Assembly (NCBI GenBank): GCA_002782605.1 | Contig: PFIF01000127.1 | Span: forward strand, 1 to 10,656 | Direction: 5' to 3' | From: Deltaproteobacteria bacterium CG_4_8_14_3_um_filter_43_13 | GTDB taxonomy: Bacteria; Desulfobacterota; UBA8473 | Length of the DNA: 10,656 nt | Part shown: one piece after another, positions 1-5,757 of the stretch | Layout: each line of letters starts with the position of its first letter | Numbering within the stretch: the first letter of the stretch is position 1 | Translations under genes and position numbers: made by a program | The notes under the pieces: model-generated | The model's input: only the letters and a program-made list of their open reading frames with translations | Databases searched by the model: none | Told to the model about the DNA's origin: nothing

Positions 1-2
1 GG

Positions 3-518
3 TTTGAACGGATGAAGAAAACCATCTATATAAACTACTATCTAAGAAAAACCGGTTTTCTGAAGCTAAAAAAGACCCCTGATACAAGCTACGATGATAT
101 AGATGAACAAACTAGGGCTTTTGCCCTTGAGCCAAATAGGATTTATTTGAATACAGCTACCAAATACCCTCGAGGCAGCATAAAGGAAAAGGACAGAGAG
201 GCTGTTATTTGTGACTTAATCGATGCCTTTAATGCCTTGGAGGTTGAAGGCGAGAAGGTGATAAATCAAGTCTATCGGAAAGAGGAGATATACAAAGGCC
301 CCCTTCTCGACCGAGCCCCAGACCTGGTTTTGACCTCTAATACAGGGTTTGACCTAAAGGCCCGTCTACAGGCTGAAACGCTTACGGAAACCACCATCTT
401 TACAGGAAAACATACAAGGAATGATGCCTTTCTAATTGTTAAAAGCCCTGATGCCTGTTATGTCCCTGAAAATCCAAGCGTTTTTGATGTGTTCGGTATT
501 CTGGAGAGTCTTGGATAG
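3..518 (+). CDS. Alkaline phosphatase superfamily phosphohydrolase, C-terminal part (5' end outside window)
   Basis: The reading frame is open to the left edge, and the residues before the first ATG (F-E-R) are in frame, so the gene starts upstream and the ATG at 12 is internal. The visible 170 or so residues match the C-terminal part of the type I phosphodiesterase/nucleotide pyrophosphatase-like branch of the alkaline phosphatase superfamily. Markers are NxxLRxxGFLKLK near the start, the block TRAFALEPNRIYLN, then YRKEEIYKGP and APDLVLT, and finally GKHTRNDAFLIV, whose His is the usual last metal ligand. These are predicted cytoplasmic metal-dependent phospho- or nucleotide-ester hydrolases. 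The true substrate cannot be told from this end. It is followed after 72 bp by the EPS regulator, which has its own promoter, so the two need not be co-transcribed. Confidence 0.8.
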   Translation, partial: FERMKKTIYINYYLRKTGFLKLKKTPDTSYDDIDEQTRAFALEPNRIYLNTATKYPRGSIKEKDREAVICDLIDAFNALEVEGEKVINQVYRKEEIYKGPLLDRAPDLVLTSNTGFDLKARLQAETLTETTIFTGKHTRNDAFLIVKSPDACYVPENPSVFDVFGILESLG

Positions 519-552
519 GAGAGGATATTACACTTTGATAAAAAATTTGCCC

Positions 553-581
553 TTGACAAGAAATGACCACTCATATATAAA
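553..581 (+). promoter_or_regulatory. Near-consensus sigma70-type promoter for the MarR regulator gene
   Basis: TTGACA at 553-558 is followed after exactly 17 nt by TATAAA at 576-581. Transcription would start about 6-8 nt downstream (roughly 587-590). The start codon of the next gene is at 591, so the message would be leaderless or nearly so, and no Shine-Dalgarno sequence is present between the -10 box and the ATG. Confidence 0.65.
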
Positions 582-590
582 GTTCAAGCT

Positions 591-974
591 ATGAACCACG
601 CTTACGAACAGGAAATCCACTATCGTCTGTTAAAGGTGTTGAGCCAGGATCCCCAGCTAGGTCAGCGTGATATGGCGAAAAGAATGGGTATCAGTCTTGG
701 CAAGGTGAACTACTGTATTTCTGAACTTGCGGCTAAAGGTTTGATAAAGATTACCCGCTTTAGGAGCGCCAAGAACAAAATCCCCTACACTTATGTGCTA
801 ACCCCTAAGGGTCTGGAAGAGAAGGGGAGACTGACGCTCAGGTTCTTGGAAAGGAAGCTATTGGAGTACGAAGAGATAAAGAAGCAGATAAGGGAGCTTC
901 ACTATGAGGTTGAAGAGGACGGTCTTGACAACCCCGGTAGCGAACTGAGTGCTGTTGTGAAAAGCATTATTTGA
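591..974 (+). CDS. MarR family EPS-associated transcriptional regulator
   Basis: This 127-residue protein matches the EPS-associated MarR-type family (TIGR04176-like) that stands at the head of exopolysaccharide loci. Residues about 8-60 form a winged helix-turn-helix: HYRLLKVL, then QRDMAKRMGISLGKVNYCISEL as the recognition region, then GLIKITRFRSAKNK as the wing. Residues 62-75 hold the conserved YTYVLTPKGLEEK. The C-terminal third (ERKLLEYEEIKKQIRELHYEVEE) is a charged helix likely to form a dimer coiled coil. It probably binds DNA near the polysaccharide promoter, though the ligand is unknown. The start at 591 is chosen because family homology begins a few residues later and a promoter lies immediately upstream. 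The start lacks a ribosome binding site, consistent with a leaderless message. It is separated by 196 bp from the sugar genes. Confidence 0.85.
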   Translation: MNHAYEQEIHYRLLKVLSQDPQLGQRDMAKRMGISLGKVNYCISELAAKGLIKITRFRSAKNKIPYTYVLTPKGLEEKGRLTLRFLERKLLEYEEIKKQIRELHYEVEEDGLDNPGSELSAVVKSII

Positions 975-1021
975 GACACAAACAAACGTAACTCAATGTA
1001 ATTACTAACAATTTATCGGCT

Positions 1022-1052
1022 AATGGCATGTAACCCAAGGGGCGGAGCTGTA
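1022..1052 (+). promoter_or_regulatory. JUMPstart/ops-like element ahead of the polysaccharide genes
   Basis: The stretch GTAACCCAAGGGGCGG at 1030-1045 followed by AGCTGTA resembles the 3' half of the enterobacterial JUMPstart element (GTTAAGCCAGGGGCGG then TAGCGTA), which contains the ops pause site recognised by RfaH. The resemblance includes the G-rich block and the following AGC. It lies in the leader of a sugar operon behind an EPS regulator, the position expected for recruitment of a NusG-type antiterminator. The match is imperfect and the link is inferred from position and similarity only. Confidence 0.4.
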
Positions 1053-1090
1053 TAAAGCTGAAGATCAATGGAAATAAACTAACAAAATTG

Positions 1091-1115
1091 AGACCACAAC
1101 CTGCCGAGGTCTTTT
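1091..1115 (+). terminator. Weak intrinsic terminator-like hairpin in the operon leader
   Basis: AGACC at 1091-1095 pairs with GGTCT at 1108-1112 around a 12-nt loop and is followed by TTT. The 5-bp stem and short T run make it a weak terminator at best. It lies between the ops-like element and the first sugar gene, where an antitermination target would be expected. Confidence 0.3.
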
Positions 1116-1170
1116 ATCGTGATCTCCTATGACCTAAAAACTAGTATGGTGTCCCGATATTTGCCCTAAA

Positions 1171-2264
1171 ATGAGTATCTATAACTCAAAACTCAACACT
1201 CAAAATCCAAAACATATTTTGGTTACAGGTACGGCTGGTTTTATCGGATTTCACCTTGCAAAGAGACTTTTAATTAGAGGAGATACGGTAGTTGGGCTCG
1301 ATTGTATAAATGATTATTATGATGTAGAGCTAAAACACACTAGACTCAAAGAGAGTGGCATACAAAGAGAAGACATAGAATACAATAAATTTGCTAACAG
1401 CAGAAAATATTCAAATTATCATTTTATCAAGCTTCGTCTTGAGGACAAAGAGAATGTCTCGAGACTTTTTGAGAATGAAAAGTTCAATGCCGTGGTTAAC
1501 CTTGCTGCCCAGGCCGGCGTAAGGTACAGCCTTGTCAATCCATATGTGTACGTAAATAGCAACATCACAGGTTTTTTAAATATCCTTGAAGGATGCAGGC
1601 ACTATGGAGTAGGGCATCTCGTTTTTGCATCCTCAAGCTCGGTGTATGGAGCCAACACTAAAATGCCCTTTTCAGTTCATCACAACGTTGACCATCCGAT
1701 TTCTTTATATGCTGCTACCAAAAAAGCAAACGAGCTTATGGCTCATACCTATTCAAGCCTCTATAAAGTCCCTTGCACAGGATTAAGGTTTTTTACTGTT
1801 TATGTGGGCCATGGGGTAGACCTGATATGGCATTATTCCTTTTTACAAAAGCGATACTCGATGGGAAACCTATAGATGTCTTTAACTACGGAAAGATGCA
1901 AAGAGACTTCACATATATTGATGATATTATAGAGGGGGCAATAAGGGTGATAGACAGAATACCTGAGCCAAACCCTCAATGGAGCGGAGATACGCCTGAC
2001 CCATCATCGAGTTATGCACCGTATCAGTTGTATAACATAGGTAATAATAATCCCGTTGAACTGATGAGATTCATAGAGACACTTGAAGACTGTCTCGGCA
2101 AAAAGGCGAAGAAGAATTTTCTGCCTATGCAGTCTGGAGATGTCCCTACAACCTATGCGGATGTGGACGATCTGATGAAGGATATAGGATTTAGACCGGC
2201 AACAACGATAGAAAATGGGATATGGAAATTTGTCGGTTGGTATAGGGAGTATTATGGTGTGTAG
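1171..2264 (+). pseudogene. UDP-glucuronate 4-epimerase-type SDR gene, frameshifted
   Basis: Two overlapping frames (1171-1875 and the frame ending at 2264) join into one extended SDR epimerase of about 363 residues, resembling the CapI/WbnF UDP-glucuronate 4-epimerase family that makes UDP-galacturonate for capsule or LPS. Seen in the first frame are the NAD motif TGTAGFIG (residues 19-26), NLAAQAGVRYS, FASSSSVYG and the YAATK catalytic pair (Tyr180, Lys184). The second frame continues with GPWGRPDMALFLFTKAI and RDFTYIDDI. The break is at 1801-1806: TAT-GTG-GGC should read TAT-GGG-CCA, so one TG of the tandem TGTG at 1803-1806 is extra. The first 15 or so residues are additional to the family and are encoded by a 7-bp repeat array. 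No ribosome binding site is seen before 1171. The insertion may be a sequencing error or a real lesion. Confidence 0.8.
1184..1211 (+). repeat. Heptamer array 1 (ACTCAAA units) inside the epimerase N-terminus
   Basis: Four in-phase 7-bp units: ACTCAAA, ACTCAAC, ACTCAAA, ATCCAAA. They belong to the same family as the intergenic arrays downstream (complement of TTTGAGT). They are translated as part of the residues preceding the Rossmann fold. Confidence 0.6.
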
Positions 2265-2296
2265 AGTGATATACCACGAAAGTTGGTAATTTTGAC

Positions 2297-3295
2297 ATGG
2301 ATATAACAAAGCAAAAAATATTAGTCACCGGTGCCGATGGATTTATCGGTAGCCATCTGGTGGAAGGTTTACTGGACAAAGGGTGTCAGGTACGAGCTTT
2401 TGTGTTTTATAACTCGTTCAATAGTTGGGGCTGGCTGGATACGTTTCCAAAAGAAAAACTGGATAAGATTGAGGTATTTTCAGGGGATGTCCGCGATCCC
2501 AATGGGGTGAGAAAGGCCATGCAGGGTATGGACATGGTTTTTCATCTGGCTGCACTTATTGCCATTCCGTTCAGTTATCACTCTCCGGACAGCTATGTAG
2601 ATACAAACATCAAAGGTACCTTGAATGTGCTTCAGGCGGCGCGCGATACAGCTTGTCACCACGTGCTGATCACATCAACGTCGGAAGTTTATGGAACGGC
2701 GCAATATGTTCCCATTGATGAGAATCATCCTTTCCAAGGTCAGTCGCCCTATTCCGCCACCAAAATCGGGGCAGACCGGATAGCGGAAAGCTTCTATCGC
2801 AGTTTCAATACCCCTGTGACCATTGTAAGGCCTTTTAATACGTATGGGCCGCGTCAATCTGCCCGTGCCGTCATCCCCACCATTATCACCCAGTTGCTAA
2901 ACGGCTCGACAGAAATCAGTTTGGGCAGCATTCATCCAACCCGCGATTTTAATTTTGTCAGTGATACCGTGGACGGTTTCATTGCGATTGCAGAGACACA
3001 AGCCACGATTGGAGAAGAAATAAACATTGCCTCTCAACAGGAGATTTCCATCGGGCAGCTTGCCCGCGAGATCATTGATCAGATAACCCCAACGGCCAGG
3101 GTCATCTCTGATGATATGCGCATACGGCCCGAAAAAAGCGAAGTCGAGCGGCTGCTGGGCAGTAACGAAAAGATTCGCAGGCTAACAGGGTGGCAGCCGG
3201 AGTATACGCTGAAGCAGGGAATCCGGGAAACCATCGAATGGTTCAGGGATAAGGAAAATCTGCGACGCTATAAATGGGATGTGTATAATGTATAG
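2297..3295 (+). CDS. legB: NAD-dependent 4,6-dehydratase, LegB family
   Basis: This 332-residue extended SDR enzyme is predicted to be a cytoplasmic nucleotide-GlcNAc 4,6-dehydratase, the first committed step to legionaminic-type nonulosonic acids, giving a 4-keto-6-deoxy sugar nucleotide. The NAD-binding motif TGADGFIGSHL is at residues 11-21. HLAALIAIPFSYHSPDSY follows near residue 85, TSTSEVYGTA near 130, and the catalytic SPYSATK with Tyr152 and Lys156. FNTYGPRQSARAVIPT, typical of this branch, is near 185, and the C-terminus IEWFRDKENLRRYKW is family-like, so the gene is full length. It starts 32 bp after the broken epimerase without a clear Shine-Dalgarno sequence. Its base composition is richer in G+C than the genes to its left. 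Its partner is the aminotransferase just downstream. The nucleotide (UDP or GDP) cannot be told from sequence. Confidence 0.88.
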   Translation: MDITKQKILVTGADGFIGSHLVEGLLDKGCQVRAFVFYNSFNSWGWLDTFPKEKLDKIEVFSGDVRDPNGVRKAMQGMDMVFHLAALIAIPFSYHSPDSYVDTNIKGTLNVLQAARDTACHHVLITSTSEVYGTAQYVPIDENHPFQGQSPYSATKIGADRIAESFYRSFNTPVTIVRPFNTYGPRQSARAVIPTIITQLLNGSTEISLGSIHPTRDFNFVSDTVDGFIAIAETQATIGEEINIASQQEISIGQLAREIIDQITPTARVISDDMRIRPEKSEVERLLGSNEKIRRLTGWQPEYTLKQGIRETIEWFRDKENLRRYKWDVYNV

Positions 3296-3300
3296 TAAGC

Positions 3301-3375
3301 TTAAGGTTGAAAGCTCAACGCTCAAAGGAAATTAAGGCCGTATCTACTTTCAGCTTTTATCTTTGAGCTAATATC
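3301..3375 (+). repeat. Heptamer array 2 (two opposed halves) between legB and legC
   Basis: The left half has four units in the GAAAGCT/TCAAAGG sense (3301-3328). The right half has units TATCTAC, TTTCAGC, TTTTATC, TTTGAGC and TAATATC from 3341, in the opposite sense. The halves are separated by about 12 nt, so the array is an imperfect inverted repeat spanning the whole legB-legC gap. Confidence 0.65.
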
Positions 3376-3397
3376 CTAAAATTATGGAAAAATATTG

Positions 3398-4555
3398 ATG
3401 TCTGATATATTTGCTCGCATAATAAAGTTTATCAAAGCGCTCTATCCGGCGGAGAATCCAGTACCCCTCCATGCCCCGCGCTTCACCGGGAATGAGAAAA
3501 AATATCTGATTGATTGTATTGATACAACCTATGTGTCCTATGTGGGAGAATATGTCGGTCGTTTTGAAGATGCAATGCGGCAGTTCACCGGTGCAAAGTA
3601 TGCGGTCGCTGTCTCCAGCGGAACCGCAGCGCTTCATGTAGCCCTTCTTCTTGCCGAAGTAGCGCCCGGAGATGAGGTGATAACCCAGCCTTTGACCTTT
3701 GTCGCCACAGCCAATGCCATTTCCTACTGCAGCGCGCAGCCGATATTTGTAGATGTAGAACGATCAACCCTGGGACTTGATCCGGAAATACTGAATGATT
3801 TTCTTTTAAATAACGGTATTCTGAAGTCAGATGGCAGGTGTTACAATAAAATAACCGGTAAAAAGATCGCGGCGTGTGTGCCCATGCATACCCTTGGTCA
3901 TCCGGTGCGGATCGATCAGATTATTGAAATCTGTCAAAGATACCATATTCCGGTCGTTGAGGATGCCGCCGAGGCGCTGGGGAGTTTTTACCAGGGGCAA
4001 CATGGCGGCACGTTTGGGGAGTTGGGCATTTTAAGTTTTAATGGCAACAAGCCGGTGACAACCGGTGGCGGTGGCATGATCATCACAAACGATGAAACCC
4101 TGGCTGCAAATGCCAAGCACCTGACCACAACGGCCAAAAAGCCGCATCCGTGGGAATTTTTTCATGATGAGGTCGGCTATAATTACCGCATGCCGAACAT
4201 CAATGCCGCCGTGGGTTGTGCTCAAATGGAATGCTTTACCGGGGTTTTAGAAAACAAGCGCGCCACAGCGCAGATGTATAACCAGTTTTTTCAGGAGATC
4301 GGCATACCATTTATAACAGAACCAGCTAACGCCCGGTCCAATTACTGGCTCAATACCATTGTTTTAAAAGACAGGCAGGAACGCGATGAGTTTCTTGGCT
4401 ATGCCACTGCAAAAGGCATCCAAGCACGGCCCGTTTGGACACTTATGACCTACCTTCCCATGTATCGTGCTTGTCAGAGCGCATCCATTGAAACGGCCCA
4501 ATGGCTGGAAGACCGGCTGGTCAATATCCCCAGCAGTATGAGAGTGGGAAGGTGA
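3398..4555 (+). CDS. legC: PLP-dependent aminotransferase, LegC family
   Basis: This 385-residue member of the DegT/DnrJ/EryC1 aminotransferase superfamily resembles the LegC branch, which transfers an amino group to C4 of the 4-keto sugar made by LegB. Motifs in order: PLHAPRFTGNEKKYL near the N-terminus, VSSGTAALH for the phosphate site, EDAAEALGS with Asp189 contacting the PLP ring nitrogen, SFNGNK with the Schiff-base Lys218, then TTGGGGM. NYRMPNINAAVG follows, and LVNIPSS is the usual C-terminal end. The ATG at 3398 is preferred over the adjacent TTG at 3395. A tetrapeptide-coding ATG at 3384 ends overlapping this start. The last few codons (from about 4551) run into a heptamer array, so the final two residues come from repeat DNA, but the family end is intact. 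Confidence 0.9.
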   Translation: MSDIFARIIKFIKALYPAENPVPLHAPRFTGNEKKYLIDCIDTTYVSYVGEYVGRFEDAMRQFTGAKYAVAVSSGTAALHVALLLAEVAPGDEVITQPLTFVATANAISYCSAQPIFVDVERSTLGLDPEILNDFLLNNGILKSDGRCYNKITGKKIAACVPMHTLGHPVRIDQIIEICQRYHIPVVEDAAEALGSFYQGQHGGTFGELGILSFNGNKPVTTGGGGMIITNDETLAANAKHLTTTAKKPHPWEFFHDEVGYNYRMPNINAAVGCAQMECFTGVLENKRATAQMYNQFFQEIGIPFITEPANARSNYWLNTIVLKDRQERDEFLGYATAKGIQARPVWTLMTYLPMYRACQSASIETAQWLEDRLVNIPSSMRVGR

Positions 4556-4585
4556 AAGTTAAAAGCTGAAAGGTCAAAGGGAAAG
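4551..4585 (+). repeat. Heptamer array 3 between legC and the S23 gene
   Basis: Five in-phase units GGTGAAA, GTTAAAA, GCTGAAA, GGTCAAA, GGGAAAG, all in one sense. The array overlaps the legC stop codon, and its last purine-rich unit lies where the Shine-Dalgarno sequence of the next gene would be. Confidence 0.7.
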
Positions 4586-4587
4586 GG

Positions 4588-4992
4588 ATGGGGATGGGGT
4601 ATGAAGATTTGGCGGTTTGGAACCGGGCTGTCGATTTTGCTGTGCGGGTGATTGATGCTGTTGAAAATATATCGACAGATAGAAAACATTTCCGATTGCT
4701 GGAGCAGATTGAAGCAAGTTCAACAAGCATAGCCATGAATCTGGCAGAGGGCAAAGGCCGGTTTTCCCGGAAAGAATTTATTCAGTATTGCTATATCGCT
4801 CGTGGTTCATTATATGAAACAATTACCCTGCTGGAAATTTTTAAACGAAAAAACTGGATATCCGAAGAAACATTCAGCTCATTGAAATCTGAAGGAATCG
4901 AAATCGCCTCGATGATCAAGGGGCTGATTAATGCGATAGATAAAAGTTCAAAGGTGAAAGGGTCAAGGGCTAAGGTGAAAGGTCAAAGCTGA
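4588..4992 (+). CDS. Four-helix-bundle protein, S23 rRNA intervening-sequence family
   Basis: This 134-residue protein is of the S23/TIGR02436 type, named after open reading frames in 23S rRNA intervening sequences but often found, as here, outside rRNA. Seen: YEDLAVWNRAVDFA (helix 1), LLEQIEASSTSIAMNLAEGKGR (helix 2 with the conserved SIAxNLAEGxGR), EFIQYCYIARGSLYETI (helix 3), then a long helix to about residue 118. The final 15 or so residues (KVKGSRA then KVKGQS) are encoded by heptamer repeats and are not family sequence. It has no role in nonulosonate synthesis, and its place between legC and neuD looks like an insertion of the gene together with its repeats. Its molecular function is unknown. 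The ATG at 4594 is an alternative start. It is also related to the Avd fold, but no retroelement is nearby. Confidence 0.85.
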   Translation: MGMGYEDLAVWNRAVDFAVRVIDAVENISTDRKHFRLLEQIEASSTSIAMNLAEGKGRFSRKEFIQYCYIARGSLYETITLLEIFKRKNWISEETFSSLKSEGIEIASMIKGLINAIDKSSKVKGSRAKVKGQS

Positions 4993-5072
4993 AAGCATTG
5001 CACTTCTACCTTTTTGCTTTCCGCTTTGATCTTCCGACTTTGAGCTTTCAGCTTCTATCTTTGAGCTATAAT
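4945..5072 (+). repeat. Heptamer array 4, a large inverted pair flanking the S23 stop and the neuD start
   Basis: Left arm, in the coding end of the S23 gene, seven units from 4945: AGTTCAA, AGGTGAA, AGGGTCA, AGGGCTA, AGGTGAA, AGGTCAA, AGCTGAA. Right arm, ten units from 5003 in perfect phase: CTTCTAC, CTTTTTG, CTTTCCG, CTTTGAT, CTTCCGA, CTTTGAG, CTTTCAG, CTTCTAT, CTTTGAG, CTATAAT. The arms are opposite in sense and could fold into a long imperfect hairpin. The segment AAGGTCAAAGCTGAAAG (4979-4995) pairs with CTTTCCGCTTTGATCTT (5017-5033) with two mismatches. Confidence 0.75.
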
Positions 5073-5077
5073 TTTTT

Positions 5078-5670
5078 ATGCAAAAAAAATTATATTAATT
5101 GGTGGTGGCGGTCACTGCAAATCCTGCATTGACGTCATCGAACAGGAAGGCCGCTTTACCATTGCCGGGATTGTGGATGTGCCTGAAAAAAAGCAGCACA
5201 ACGTTCTGGATTATCCCATGATCGGTATAGACGCCGATTTAGCGGAACTGATCAAGACTTTCCCCAATGTACTGATTACGCTGGGGCAGATCAAATCCCC
5301 AACCCGGCGCATGGTACTTTTTAATGATTTGATGCAGATGGGCGCGTGTTTTCCCGTGATTAAATCCCCCTTTGCCTATGTCTCCCCGCATGCCCAGGTT
5401 GCTGAAGGAACCATTGTGATGCACCATGCCCTGATCAATGCAGGCGCGAGAGTTGGCAGGAATTGCATCATCAATACCAAAGCCCTTGTGGAACACGATG
5501 CCGTCATTGAAGATCACTGCCACATTTCAACAGGGGCGGTCGTTAATGGAGGGGTAACAATCGGTAGTGGCTCTTTTTTCGGAAGCAACGCCGTTTGTAA
5601 AGAATATATCGAAATAGGAGAAAATGCCGTAATTGGTTGTGGTGCAAAAATAACCAAGAATATTCCCTGA
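5078..5670 (+). CDS. neuD: NeuD/PglD-like sugar acetyltransferase (LegH role), start region frameshifted
   Basis: This is a sialic-acid O-acetyltransferase NeuD-family protein. In a LegB-LegC cluster it most likely N-acetylates the C4 amino group (LegH role) using acetyl-CoA. The N-terminal PglD-type Rossmann segment holds IGGGGHCKSCIDVI. A left-handed beta-helix of hexapeptide repeats runs from AYVSPHAQVAEG to the end, with VEHDAVIEDHCHIS carrying the likely catalytic histidines. The in-frame ATG is missing: from ATG 5078 the sequence reads M-Q-K-K-L-Y-stop, because the A run at 5082-5089 has eight bases. Nine would give M-Q-K-K-I-I-L-I-G-G-G-G-H. The continuous frame has its first ATG only at 5173 (wait-free downstream start), which would lose the nucleotide-binding loop. 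The C-terminus stops at KITKNIP, short of the usual family tail, where heptamer array 5 begins. Confidence 0.78.
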
Positions 5671-5673
5671 CTT

Positions 5674-5757
5674 TTTTGACCTTTCAGCTTCGAGCTTTGA
5701 GCTTTAATCTTTGACCTTTCAGCCATGAGCTTTCAGCTTCATCTTTTGTGCTATGAA
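5674..5757 (+). repeat. Heptamer array 5 filling the neuD-neuB gap
   Basis: Twelve in-phase units from 5674: TTTTGAC, CTTTCAG, CTTCGAG, CTTTGAG, CTTTAAT, CTTTGAC, CTTTCAG, CCATGAG, CTTTCAG, CTTCATC, TTTTGTG, CTATGAA. All are in one sense. The last unit contains the ATG start codon of neuB (5753), so the array replaces any Shine-Dalgarno sequence. Confidence 0.78.

Noticed and set aside
1799..1812. Programmed ribosomal frameshift in the epimerase
   Set aside because: There is no slippery heptamer or downstream structure, and the change is a simple TG duplication.
4588..4992. S23 gene as Avd of a diversity-generating retroelement
   Set aside because: There is no reverse transcriptase, template repeat or variable repeat in the window.
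5067..5072. TATAAT in the last unit of array 4 as a neuD promoter
   Set aside because: TTGAGC and TTCAGC candidates lie 21 and 14 nt upstream because of the 7-bp period, so no proper -35 spacing exists.
3301..5757. Heptamer arrays as a CRISPR array
   Set aside because: Units are 7 bp, contiguous and degenerate, with no spacers and no cas genes.
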